DNA of 23,691 nt from Chara braunii (GCA_003427395.1 BFEA01000062.1:2556570-2580260), one strand, 5' to 3'. Counted from the first letter of the stretch, positions 1 through 9,664 are shown. The notes: a model not told the origin generated them from the sequence alone. Numbers and translations: made by a program.

Positions 1-67
<67 letters not shown>
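1..67. repeat. (GA)n microsatellite
   Basis: Uninterrupted AG dinucleotides run from the first base of the window, so the true left end lies outside it. The tract is perfect by eye over 33 units. Confidence 0.97.
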
Positions 68-70
<3 letters not shown>

Positions 71-480
71 CGGGGCTTATGGAAGGGGGGAGGGAGGGAT
101 TAAGCGAAGGAGGGACAGGTGGTTGGGCAGGCCAAGGGAGGGATGGAGAGATGAACAGAGAGAGGGATGGACGGAAGGTGGGAAGGACAATCAGAGAGAA
201 AGGGACGGAGGGATGTGAAGGTGGATGCATGGAGGGATGGAGGGACGAAGCGAGAGCGGATGGGACGGAGGGAGACAACAAGGGAGGGATGAAACGCGAG
301 ATGGAGAAATGGTTGGAGGATGGATGGGTGGATGCATGGATGGACAGATGGATAGATCCCTCAGTTGATAGGTAGATAGAATATAGATAAGGGCAGATGG
401 ACAAATCAACCAATCAACCAATCAACCCATCAACCCATTAGCAATAGATGTATGGATGGATACATAAATGCAATGAACCT
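68..480. repeat. Degenerate purine-rich and tetranucleotide low-complexity DNA
   Basis: The + strand to about 360 is almost all A/G, built from GGGA, GGAT and GATG words. It then changes to GATG/GATA and, at about 407-438, alternating CAAC/CAAT. The open frames here (79-375 +, 191-421 -) encode biased G/E/R or P/S/I strings expected from such repeats, so I do not call them genes. It looks like an aged extension of the neighbouring GA tract. Confidence 0.85.
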
Positions 481-792
481 TGCAGTCTCCAACAAGGATG
501 TAACAATATTAGGGTCAGGTTTCTAATTTTCTGTGGCCCGGGGCTCTAAGTAGTAAGCCGGGCTTTTTAATAAATCCCGTGAATTCGAGGCCCTAAGCCT
601 TTTCCTCGTTAACTGGGTCTGGTACCGTTCCTAGAGGTCGTGCTGTTTCGTGAGTCCTAGGTCGGGCAGGCCATAGGTTAGTAGCATCAATAGTTGAGCG
701 TCGATTGACTTGGCGTTGTTTTTCGTTTTCAATTGTTCGGGACATGGTCTCGGTTTGGTTAGTGAACGCCGCGCTGTTGCACTTTTTCCAGT
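481..792. other. Gene-free stretch before the left long repeat
   Basis: No coding region, RNA gene or repeat was recognised. A minus-strand frame runs on from the left repeat into this stretch, but its protein similarity to the right repeat ends at the repeat edge, so the continuation is probably fortuitous. Confidence 0.6.
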
Positions 793-798
793 AAACTT

Positions 799-1228
799 TG
801 ATGGTTCGGTCACTGCCTCATAATCAATCTCTACAACCGAAATATATCTCTTGGCCAATCAACCAAGTCACCACAACAAGAACCATCTGTAAGATAAGAA
901 GGAAAGGAACTGGAGGCCTCGGATAGTCAGAGTAGAGCTTGGGTCCAAAGTTGTGGATCAGCTTTGTGCCACTCTCATGAAGATCTCGCTCTCTACACTC
1001 AAGATACTTGGCTGCTGTGATCCAGACTGAATCAAAGTGCTCCTGGGTTTCCTGCCCTTTCTTCACATAGAGTCTCAGGTCATGAACGGTACCACCTGCG
1101 AACTTGGTGAGAACAACAAAGATTGGCAAGCTTTCTTGTCTGAAACCAATTGCACTGATGTATTGATACTGGAATGCATCTTTCCGGGTATCCCTAATGA
1201 AGATACAGATTGGTTAATGTTGGTCTAG
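799..1228 (-). pseudogene. ORF-A-family remnant in the left repeat, function unknown
   Basis: The minus-strand frame upstream of position 799 encodes a segment with YQYISA, FVVLTKF, a YVKKG motif, then EHFDSVW and RERDL, and ends with VEIDYEAVTEP in another frame. The same motifs occur in the right repeat (12176-12836), and a diverged version lies before gag in the internal retrotransposon (10303-11280). The longest open piece is about 100 residues, and at least one frameshift separates the YVKKG part from the VEIDYEAV part. The copy ends at the edge of the long repeat, whereas the right copy continues for about 40 more residues. I do not recognise the family. It is charged and soluble-looking, with no signal peptide or membrane segment in the conserved core. 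Confidence 0.6.
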
Positions 1229-1515
1229 GACTAGATGAGTGACGATTAACACTAACTGCTGATTTCACTATGAAGAGTTCACCAGCTGACTGCTCTTGCT
1301 GAAAACTGTCTGGCTGCAGTTGATCTGTCTGATGACAAAAGGGTTGGATGATCTGATTGGGGTTCACTGATGATGTCTCTGATCTTCAGCAACTTGCTGT
1401 GTGCTTCAACTTTGACTACCATCCACTGCCAACTGGATGCTGAGGTAAAATCTGATTGCAAACAGACGCTTACCTCCCAACTCGTTGATACGACCTTTTG
1501 AGAAAGGGGTCACTT

Positions 1516-1776
1516 TTATCCGAGCTTGGCCCTAGCTTGCTCGACGGTTTCCAAGGATGAACCAATACTGTGCAACTTGTCGTTTTGATCATGAAAATAC
1601 AACACGTACTCAATGTATTTTCCGTACTCAATTTTCTGGACCGTACTCTCTCTCAGGATCAAATTTTGGAACTCCATGCTTTGACTAGCTTCAATCTCCC
1701 GCTTCTCGTGTTTATCTTTATTAATCCCGCTTTTCACAACGAGGGCTTTTTCATCCTTCATGATCACTTTTCTCAC
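1516..1776 (-). CDS. Hypothetical 86-residue charged ORF in the left repeat
   Basis: This is an open minus-strand frame of about 86 residues, rich in K, E and I, with the recognisable words SMEFQ, LRES, KYIEYV, FHDQNDKLH and SLETVEQA, ending in TAA. The frame stays open upstream of the nominal start through a hydrophobic stretch (LFFLICLTF), so it is probably the end of a longer protein. The matching part of the right repeat (about 13205-13480) encodes the same words but is frameshifted. Preservation of the protein words in two diverged copies argues that this was once coding. Function is unknown. It lies upstream of the ORF-A-family remnant on the same strand, so both may belong to one element. 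Confidence 0.5.
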   Translation of the reverse strand: MRKVIMKDEKALVVKSGINKDKHEKREIEASQSMEFQNLILRESTVQKIEYGKYIEYVLYFHDQNDKLHSIGSSLETVEQARAKLG

Positions 1777-1975
1777 TTCAGGAGTTGAATTTTTGATGAA
1801 CGTCAGGCAAATAAGGAAGAACAGAGGCGGTCTGTAAATTGATAGTCCTTAGATGGGTAGGAAACAACTGCTCCAAACCTTGAATTGTATGTTTTCCTTT
1901 CCAATTTGCTAAGCAGTGAGCACCCTTAAGGCTGAAGCTAGCCGTCACGTTTCCAACAGCAAAGTGTAACCATTC

Positions 1976-2206
1976 TCAGTAGTTCGTTTTCCTCTGTCCA
2001 GGTAGAAAGTGTGGAGTTCCGTTAGTTGCCTCAGCTACACGATGTCTCATCTTCCCTTCCCCCATCTGAAGCTTTCTTGCAAGGACCCTTCTTCTTGTCT
2101 CCTCAACGAAGAATAAGCTATGTGTTGTCAACCTTTTCATGATAAGTAAGATACGAGAGATTAAAGAAAGCTTAATAGCCATACCAATCACAACCTCCCG
2201 ACTCAA
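1976..2206 (-). pseudogene. Possible decayed ORF in the left repeat
   Basis: A 76-residue minus-strand frame contains a hydrophobic run (AIKLSLI...ILLIM) followed by a basic stretch (EETRRRVLA) and ends in TGA. The same frame continues open beyond that TGA for about 60 codons. The right copy (about 13640-13870) keeps the AIKLSLI, KRLTTHSLF and EETRRRVLA words but is frameshifted. This suggests an old coding segment with a membrane-like N-terminus. I recognise no domain, and an accidental open frame cannot be excluded. Confidence 0.3.
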
Positions 2207-3382
2207 TACAGGGTGGACGTGCCACTGGATATGTGGCCGGCTTGAATGACACTCAGGTTACAGCAAGCAACATACTCCATCCAGGGGACATACATGTTCG
2301 AGCTAGCAATATCCCCCATCATACTGACACTAATACAAAGTGATACGATTATGGCTTTTCCAAAAACAGGGTGCCTAAAAAGCCATTAATAACGAGCTCG
2401 GTTCATATAAATCGTTGCTTAGCAGGCAAGCTGGCCCACTACAGGTGGCCATACCAGTACGGATGGCACGAGAGGTACTGAGTGGTCACAGTTTCGATTA
2501 GTTTGGATGATATCACTGGCTTTCATTTATAATGAAACCTCGTCGTATGTTGTACCCACCCGCACTTACACAACATTCAAGCATTACAAGGCAAAGCCAC
2601 CGTCTGTATGTTGTACCCAGTATCGCTAATTATAACCCACATCGGTGTTTGAGAACTAGTGTTAGATGTACCATATGTGCATTCTTCTCACATACCTCTG
2701 GTACCCTATGTGACTAGCCGGTAGATCAAAGCATAAGATATGATTAAGAAAAAACTTCTGCCTTAGTTTTACCCGATTCATTGAGTGTGAAGGGGGAATC
2801 AGCAGATTCTGAGTCATGCATCATCGATTAATTGCCCGCTTCAATTTAGCACGATGGACCAAGTTTAAGTCAGCGAACCAAGTTAGAGTCGGCTATACGG
2901 CGCAATTGGTGGCGTGCCTTATTCCATCGAGGCACTGTGTAGTGTTCACGGTAATCATGAGAAAAGGGGTTAAGGGGAATGTCCTCATCTACTTTCAATC
3001 AGGTATCGATGCATATCCAAGTCCATCTCCTTTCAATATTCATTCACACCCTTATACTGACCTTCATCCCAAGTGGACAAGGAGAAATCACTGCCGCATG
3101 AAGAGTGGGCTGGAATAGAAATAACAATTGAGCTCACAATCGTTGACTTATAAGGGCTTGTCATGTAAGTGGTCTCAAGTTTTGTCCAGAAGATCTCGGA
3201 GGTCAATAGAAAAGGGGAAGCTAGTCACGCAACAAATGAAAATCATCGGCCACTGCATTCAGTGACCTCCTTCTCTTGCAAATACTCAGACCATGCACTC
3301 CCTTTTACCCTTTTTCCTGTATCCCTGATCTCATTGTCCCCGTTATAGCAAGATTAATGTGAACAATAGCTAATAGAGTTCA

Positions 3383-5745
3383 TCACTTGGTGATATGGCA
3401 GTTCCTTCCTAGTCACTCCATAGTTCATTTATGTATGTGTTGTAGTCTCTTTGGTGCAAGTTTAGTCTTCCTCGCACTTGGTGATATGGTGGTTCCTTCC
3501 TAGTTACTCCATAGCTCATGTATGTATGTATGTGTTGTAGTCTCTCTTATGCAAGTTCAGTCTTTCTCTCACTTGGTGATGTGGCGGTTCCCTCCTAGTT
3601 GCTCCATAGCTCATGTATGTACGTGTTTTAGTCTCTTTGGTGCAAGTTCGGTCTATCTCTCATTTGGAGATGTGGTAGTTCCCTCCTAGTTGCTCCATAG
3701 CTCATGTGTGTGTATGTTGTAGTCTCTTTGGTGCAAGTTCAGTCCTTCACTCACCTAGTGATGCACCGGTTCCTTCGTAGTTACTCCATAGCTCATGTAT
3801 GTATGTGTTGTAGTCTCTTTGATGCAAGTTCAATCTTTCTCTCACATGGTGATGTGGCGGTTCCCTCCTAGTTGCTCCATAGCTCATGTATGTANGTGTT
3901 GTAGTCTCTTTGGTGCAAGTTCGGTTTCTCTCTCATTTGGAGATGTGGTAGTTCCCTCCTAGTTGCTCCATAGCTCATGTGTCTGTGTGTTGTAGTCTCT
4001 TTGGTGCAAGTTCAGTCCTTCACTCACCTAGTGATGCACCGGTTCCTTCCTAGTTACTCCATAGCTCATGTATGTATGTGTTGTAGTCTCTTTGATGCAA
4101 GTTCAGTCTTTCTCTCACATGGTGATGTGGCGGTTCCTTCCTAGTTGCTCCATAGCTCATGTATGTATGCATTGTAGTCTCTTTGGTGCAAGTTCAGTCT
4201 TTTTCTCACTTGGTGATATGGCGGTTCCTTCCTAGTTGCTCCATGACCCATGTATGTGTGTGTTGTGGTCTCTTTGGTGCAAGTTCAGTCTTTCTCTCAC
4301 TTGGTGATGTGGCGGTTCCTTCCTAGTTACTCCATAGCTTATGTATGTATGTGTTGTAGTCTGTCTGCTGCAAGTTCAATCTTTCTCTCACTTGGAGATG
4401 TGGCGGTTCCCTCCTAGTTGCTCCATAGCTCACATGTATGTATGTGGCACTCTCACTTGTGCAAGTTCAGTCTATATCTCATTTGGTGAGGTGTCGGTTC
4501 TTCCTAGTTGCTTCCATAGCTTCACACATGTGCATACTCTAGTCTAAGTTGTGCAGTTCAGTTCTTCCTTCACTTAGTGATGTGTCGGTTCTTCCTAGTT
4601 GCTTTCACAGCTTCACACATGTGCATGCTCTAGTCTAAGTTGTGCAGTTCAGTTCTTCCTCTACTTGGTGATGTGTCGGTTCTTCCTAGTTGCTCCCATA
4701 CCCTCATACATGTGCATGCTCTAGCGTTAGTTGTGCAGTTCAGTTCTTCTTTTATTTGGTGACGTGTTGGTTTTTCCGTGTTCCTTCCATAGCTTCACAT
4801 ATGTGCATACTCTAGTCTAAGTTGTGCAGTTCAGTTTTTCTCCACTTGGTGATGAGTCGGTTCTTCCTAGTTGTTCCCATAGCCTCACACATGTGCATGC
4901 TCTAGTCTTAGTTGTGCAGTTCAGTTCTTCCTTCACTTGGTGATGTGCCGGTTCTTCCTAGTTGCTTCCATAGCTTCTCATATGTGCATGCTCTAGTCTA
5001 AGTTGTGCAGTTCATTTCTTTCTCCGCTTGGTGATGTGCCAGTTTTTCCTAGTTACTTCCATAGCTTCACACATGTGCATGCTCTAGTCTAAGTTATGCA
5101 ATTCAGTTCTTTCTCCAATTGGTGATGTGTCGGTTCTTCCTAGTGGCTTAGATAGCTTGACACATGTGCATGCTCTAGTCTAAGTTGTGCAGTTCAGTTC
5201 TTCCTTCACTTGGNTGTGTCGGTTCTTCCTAGTGGCTTAGATAGCTTGACACATGTGCATGCTCTAGTCTAAGTTGTGCAGTTCAGTTCTTCCTTCACTT
5301 GGTGATGTGCTGGGTCTTCCTAGTTGCTTCCATAGCTTCACACATGTCTAGCTCTAGTCTAAGTTGTGCAGTTCAGTTTTTCCTTCACTTGGGGATGTGC
5401 CGATTCTTCCTAGTTGGTTCCATATCTTCACACATGTGCATGCTCTAGTCTAAGTTGTGCAGTTCAGTTCTTTCTCCACTTGGTGATGTTCCAGTTCTTC
5501 CTAGTTGCTTCCATAGCTTCACACATGTGCTTGCTCTCGTCTAAGTTGTGTAGTTTGGTTCTTTCTCTACTTGGTGATGTGCCGGTTCTGTCTAGTTGCT
5601 TCCATAGCTTCACATATATGTATGCTATAATCTAAGTTGTGCAGTTGAGTTCTTTCTTTACTTGGTCATGTGTCGGTTCTTCCTAGTTGCTTCCATAGCT
5701 TATGTACATGTGTAGGCCAGTTACATTTGTGTTGTTCAGTCAAAA
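3383..5745. repeat. 91-bp tandem satellite, about 26 units
   Basis: The CATAG anchor (degenerate in some units) recurs at 3419, 3510, 3605, 3696, 3787, 3878, 3969, 4060, 4151, 4242, 4333, 4424, 4515, 4606, 4697, 4788, 4878, 4969, 5060, 5151, 5240, 5331, 5421, 5512, 5603 and 5694. The spacing is 91 bp with few indels (a 4-base TATG expansion before 3605; an N at 5214 explains the 89-bp step). Units 1-12 share TTGTAGTCTCTTTGGTGCAA. Units 13-26 share CACATGTGCATGCTC and TTGTGCAGTTCAG. The unit anchored at 4424 is intermediate. The last unit decays after about 5700. Short open frames inside (4341-4547, 5414-5635) are repeat artefacts. Confidence 0.97.
3570..4115. repeat. Higher-order 273-bp (3 x 91) repeat within the satellite
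   Basis: Variant words recur exactly 273 bp apart: CATTTGGAGATGTGGTAG at 3661 and 3934, and CCTAGTGATGCACCGG at 3754 and 4027. Neighbouring 91-bp units differ more from each other than from the unit three positions away. This is a two-copy trimeric higher-order repeat. Confidence 0.8.
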
Positions 5746-5847
5746 CTCCCTAGTTCCTAGTCTTTCTCTCAGTCAATATTGTACCGGGTCAGATCTTGAA
5801 CGGGGGACGGTAGGTCAAGTATGGGTAAGGCTTGATTAGGATTAGGG

Positions 5848-5850
<3 letters not shown>
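5746..5850. other. Short spacer between satellite and CT microsatellite
   Basis: No gene, RNA or repeat is recognised in this 105-base stretch. Confidence 0.6.
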
Positions 5851-5941
<91 letters not shown>

Positions 5942-5955
5942 GCTCGCTCGCTCGC
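5851..5955. repeat. (CT)n microsatellite ending in (CTCG)n
   Basis: A nearly perfect TC/CT dinucleotide tract of about 90 bases has one TTTCT interruption, and it changes to four CTCG/GCTC units at its right end. The + frame through it encodes only alternating Leu/Ser and is not a gene. Confidence 0.97.
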
Positions 5956-5991
5956 TATACACCAACACGGGTCAAATCCAATCGCCTCCCC

Positions 5992-6018
5992 TCTATCTAT
6001 CTATCTATCTATCTATCT
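5992..6018. repeat. (CTAT)n microsatellite
   Basis: About six and a half CTAT units lie 36 bases after the CT tract. Confidence 0.95.
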
Positions 6019-7235
6019 CTCACTTCCGTTCCTTTACTTCGTCCGTTGGCCTTCTTCTCTCTACCTCTCCCATAATCTAAGTCTAAACCTTTTTCCCTTC
6101 CCACTTGACATGCAACTAACCTCTCCCCTCTCACTTGTTACATTGCGAGGGGAAGAACAGGTGAAAGGAAGTTAACCTCATTTGGTGGAGAAAGAGGGCA
6201 AGGGAAGGATTGTCGGTCCCTTGCGCCACCAAGAAGGGAAAGGAAGAGAATATTTGAGAGTGGTGAGCGCAAAAACGCTGGGAAATTGGAAATCGGACTA
6301 GTCCAAAAGGGACTAAAGGAAGAGAATCGTTGACTAAGAGAGAGGGCAGTCGACTTAACCAGAACCCGGACTGCATGACCATGAGAAGAGGATGGATTGA
6401 TTGTGCATGGAAAAAGGATTGGGGAAGTAAGCCAAGAGCAAAGGAAGGAAGCATAGGCACGTGGGAAGGGCTATGTGTTGACCCCCGAATGAGGGATTGT
6501 ATTGACATTTGCACTTGTGTCTGATTGTGTAGGTAGCTTGGGATGACTTGAGCAGGATTGGGCTAGGGATGCGCCAACAAAGAGGAATGGATGGGAAAAG
6601 GGGCTATGGGGCCCTAGTGTAAAATCTACCATGTGAATGGGCCTTGGTGTATGAAGTTTTGAGTATGGACTGAGGGATGAATGAGGTCTTGTTTGATTGA
6701 AGTGTGAAGTAGTTTTTGTATGCGTATGAAGGCACCGAAAGGACTAAGGGGCATGCACCAATGGCAATGGATGGAATGTGCGGAACACGAAATGCGTAGG
6801 GGCGAAGGGGGAAGACGGCACCGTTGCGCCCCGATGATGCCACAAGACTGTTGCTTTAGGGAAAAGGTGCGTGGCCTAAGGATGACGCTTAGCCTACGCA
6901 CAAACGAAGAAAATTTTTCAATGAACCTCCCCCTTGGACTGCTTGAGTATTGAAAGGAGCATTTGTCTGAGAACACAACCAAGAATCAGAAAACTTGCGC
7001 TTACAAAATGATTAGGGAGACTACCACCTGGTGTGAGGGCTGAGCTACATCCCCAATGTCAAAGCTCTCTCGCTCGATGACTCACTCCCATCCATCTCAA
7101 AGCACTAGGTGGGGGTGGCCCCGTGACGAATGGCCCGCGCCCTGAGCATGAGCGTGGGCGGGCCGAGCCAACTGGGACCCGCAGTGGGGTTGACACAGGC
7201 TCAAAAGTCTAACGGGGTTAGGCCCTACACCGTTA
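6019..7235. other. Gene-free stretch, unrecognised
   Basis: Open frames of up to 127 residues occur on both strands (for example 6131-6514 minus and 6626-6982 minus). They overlap one another, show no motifs and have low-complexity composition, so I call none. About 7100-7235 is clearly more GC-rich than either neighbour. A strong hairpin lies at 6867-6901. Confidence 0.5.
6867..6901. repeat. 14-bp inverted repeat (hairpin)
   Basis: Left arm GTGCGTGGCCTAAG (6867-6880) pairs with right arm CTTAGCCTACGCAC (6888-6901) at 12 of 14 positions across a 7-base loop. No T-run follows on either strand, and no gene abuts it. Confidence 0.7.
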
Positions 7236-7505
7236 TTCCATTTTCCCACTCTTAACAAATTCAACAGTCTTCTTACATGCTTCAATATGTTCATCTTCAT
7301 CTTTGAGTCTGCCAAAAGCTTTCATCAATTTAGACTTGATTAATGTCCGCTAAAACCTCTTCCTTAATCTCTTGTTTGTCTTTTCCTTTCAGTTTCCTGG
7401 TCTTTTCTACAGACTTTTCCCTTCTGATTTCATTAGCTGATAGCTGGTGTGTATGATTGTGGGAAGTACAAATCATAGAGATTTGTTCTTGGCCAATTTC
7501 CTGAT
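7236..7505 (-). pseudogene. Post-protease polyprotein segment, element 3' truncation
   Basis: Minus-strand frames downstream of the protease encode charged, coding-like stretches: about 55 residues including NEIRREKSVEKTRKLKGKDK, then in another frame GRLKDEDEHIEACKKTVEF up to about 7236. One frameshift and one in-frame stop separate them. This is where a gypsy polyprotein would lead into reverse transcriptase, but no RT motif appears before the sequence changes character. I read it as the linker between protease and RT, cut off by truncation or a later rearrangement. Confidence 0.5.
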
Positions 7506-7544
7506 CCTGCAGGCCGATCCAAAATGACCCTTTATGACAAAAAA

Positions 7545-8106
7545 AAAATTGACAACTTCCATTCTATGCAAGAACAGAGTACCCAGGATACAGTCATGAT
7601 CCAAATTTGACACCCGACCCTAATAGTTCAACAAACATTGTCCCAACTCTAATTGGCATATTGTCGATATAACCGGCCAAGAAAAAAGTTCCAACAATAT
7701 TGCTTAACAAGCTCTTCGACGGTCTATCGATGGTTAGATTACAAACTCCTATAGTTCTCTGGGAGAGAAGAACCATTTCTGCCCCAGAGTCTACTTAGAT
7801 CCAGATCTTCACTTCATTGATATAAATAGTCAAATGCCCACAACCCATGGTTGCAAATCTCACCTTACAACCTGGCAGTGATATGTTCACTTGATTGGGG
7901 AAAACCGATCCCAAATAGTTGACTTCCACCTTTTTCTTTTCAATCAACTTCTTAAGTTCCTCTCTCAACTTGGGTGCTAGAGTCATTGCATCTTTGAAAG
8001 ATAGAGTTACTTCTATTTCCGCTAGCATTTTGTAATCACACCAGTGATTACAGTTCCATCTTCCTACTCACTCTTAAGGACAAACTTTCTCTTCTTCCCT
8101 TGTTCA
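7545..8106 (-). pseudogene. Retropepsin-like aspartic protease, decayed
   Basis: Processing proteases of LTR retrotransposons cleave the Gag-Pol polyprotein inside the virus-like particle. The minus strand shows the catalytic motif VDSGAE followed by MVLL (about 7760-7794), the Asp-Ser/Thr-Gly triad of retropepsins. About 60 residues later, in a shifted frame, comes DCILGTLFL, matching the C-terminal ILG strand of the fold. A TAA immediately precedes VDSGAE, a frameshift lies near 7600, and two frameshifts lie between 8030 and 8104. The N-terminal segment (FKDAMTLAPKLREELKKLI) resembles the pre-protease linker of gypsy polyproteins. The family assignment is reasonably firm. Function is lost. 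Confidence 0.75.
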
Positions 8107-8620
8107 TTCTTTCGAGATGAAGGGGTTTTGTTCCTGATCATCAAGAATGTCATTCAAGGTCTCTTCAACTTTCCTTTTCTTCTTTTCCTCGATCATTTGA
8201 GGTGTCAAGATCGTTTGAAGGCTTCTCACTTCCCCAACCACGATGACAGGTTCCATGACAACTTCTGGTGGTAATTCTTCCTCAAATGACATCATGTTGG
8301 CTGAACAAGTGAGCTCACTAGATGAAAAGTCTATTGCACCAAGGGGACCTAGAGAAGTAGAACCTTCCTCTAACAAGGACCCACTTGAGGAGGCCTCATC
8401 AGACAGATCCTCCACTAGTGTCAAAGATTGTAAAGGCAATTCAATCATAGTGGAAGGATAAACAAATTTTTGCATAAATTCTCCAGGCAGCTCACCAATA
8501 AGAAAATGAACATTTGCATTAGTTTTTCTCTTCTTTTTTTTTTTCATCTTTTCTTCATGTTTAAGAGCAAGAGGTCTCATACCTCCTGGATGGCTGGGAT
8601 CCAATTTGTTTCATGAACTG
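8104..8620 (-). pseudogene. Gag C-terminal / gag-protease linker region
   Basis: A minus-strand frame of 166 residues (8604-8104) follows the zinc knuckle after a one-base frameshift at about 8620. It opens with DPSHPGGMRP, has a basic block (KKKKKRK), then an acidic and serine-rich middle and a basic end, a composition typical of a disordered linker between nucleocapsid and protease. It ends in TGA, after which frameshifted coding leads to the protease. No independent domain is visible. Confidence 0.6.
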
Positions 8621-9664
8621 TCACAAATATGACCCATCGCATCCTTTTTGGCTACCCCACTCTTCACATCTTCTTCCAGGGTTACAATAAGTTGTGGTAT
8701 GACTCCCTTCACCACAATAGTAACAGACGAAGTTCTTCCTTGGACAATCATCATTTGTCTTTCTTTTCCTGTTTTCTTTACCAATGCTCCCTCCATTCTT
8801 TCTAGGTCTGGAAGACTCTCCTCTTTTCCCATAGTCGTCATTATGATCATCATCTTCTTCATCTTTACTTTCTGCCTTCTCTTTCTCTTTCTCATCTAAA
8901 ACACGATTGACAAACATGTAATTGACCATAACTCGTTGAACAATATTCTCAATGCTCAGATTGTTTCCTCTGCTCAAGTCATTCTCTGTCTCCCAGTCTT
9001 TAGTCAAAGTACTGATTTGATCTAGTGGCCACTTCTTATGTGAGACCGTAGGCAGCGTCCTGAAGATTGCAACCATTTCATCCCGTCTAAGAGGGTAATG
9101 TTGAGCCTGATTCAGAACTGTCTGTCTCTCATTGTCAGTGACGTTAGTCAAAAAAATGTGACACCTCTGGCCCTCGTCCAAATATGAAATTCTTTTGGTT
9201 GTTCAGATAAACGTCTGAAGAAAAATATTGAAAGTATCATACTTAGCCCTTTCGATATTGAGGAGATCATTGGTAGTAGTTGGAACCAGATCTTTCTCAA
9301 ATTCTCTTTTCATTTTTTCCTTGACTTTTTCTCATGTTGTGGCCCCTTCCATCAGTTCCAGAACCTCCAACCTTGAGTCAGAATCACAATATGATAGAAG
9401 GTGGTTAAGTCACTGCTTGTCTGTCCAACCATAGCTAAGTCAAAATAATTCATATTCATCAAAAACATCATTTACTTGAGGTCCTTTGAAGAATAAAATT
9501 ATTTTTTCTAGGCTTTTTGCTCTTGCAATATCCGATCCTCCTTTTATAGTGTCAACTCTCTCGACCAACTCCCGTATAGCACCCACTAGGGTCTCTTTAT
9601 GAGTTCTTGCAGAAGAGTTAGGCTTTGAACTAGGCCTCCCTCGTCCAGACATCTTAACCATCAA
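8621..9664 (-). pseudogene. Retrotransposon Gag (capsid plus CCHC zinc knuckle), four in-frame TGA stops
   Basis: Gag forms the virus-like particle and binds element RNA. One minus-strand frame runs for about 347 codons. The N-terminus contains SGRGRPSS and a helical stretch (ETLVGAIRELVERVD). A capsid-like region with FKGPQV, LEVLELMEGATT and KVKEKMKREF follows. Then come a long basic/acidic tail and a zinc knuckle, C-X2-C-X4-H-X4-C, at 8684-8725. I place the start at the Met codons near 9664-9650. The frame is broken by four TGA codons, at about 9442, 9395, 9335 and 9205 (the first is 9440-9442). In at least one place the surrounding sequence suggests a lost Trp. It then shifts frame near 8620. 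It is nonfunctional, and the family call is firm from the knuckle and the downstream protease. Confidence 0.82.
8684..8725 (-). other. CCHC zinc-knuckle motif of Gag
   Basis: The residues read CYYCGEGSHTTTYC, an exact C-X2-C-X4-H-X4-C nucleocapsid knuckle. All four zinc ligands are intact despite the stops upstream. Confidence 0.92.

Larger units (their letters stand above)
793..3385. repeat. Long direct repeat, left copy
   Basis: This block matches 12305-15595 in the same orientation along its length. In one aligned 139-base stretch (2816-2954 against 14476-14614) I counted 11 differences, about 92% identity. Relative to the right copy it lacks a 549-bp segment (junction at 2954/2955), an 85-bp tandem duplication, and about 95 bp near 1185. 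Homology starts around 'aaact' at 793-797, just before TGATGG, and ends in CATCA at 3385. As read on the minus strand the ends are TGATGAAC...CCATCA. The copy carries two minus-strand coding remnants. It is part of a dispersed repeat family, possibly a mobile element, but the class is not established. Confidence 0.9.

Noticed and set aside
79-421. Open frames in the purine-rich left end
   Set aside because: Both strands are open only because the sequence is simple-repeat derived. The amino-acid composition is that of the repeats.
3383-5745. CRISPR array
   Set aside because: Units are contiguous 91-bp tandem copies with no unique spacers and gradual divergence, in a eukaryotic setting.
5832-6080. 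Open frame through the CT microsatellite
   Set aside because: Dinucleotide repeats encode alternating Leu/Ser without stops. No gene signal lies outside the tract.
6131-6982. Minus-strand ORFs of 127 and 118 residues
   Set aside because: They overlap other frames, lack motifs and are P/S/F/H-rich, as expected from the antisense of purine-rich DNA.
7040-7054. tRNA-like start on the minus strand (GGGGATGTAGCTCAG)
   Set aside because: Only the acceptor/D-arm beginning matches. The following bases do not form a D-loop, anticodon or T-arm, and there is no B box.
9200-9664. TGA read as tryptophan (variant genetic code)
   Set aside because: Several TGA sites fit Trp, but neighbouring ORF-B and protease frames carry TAG and TAA stops and frameshifts, so ordinary decay is simpler.
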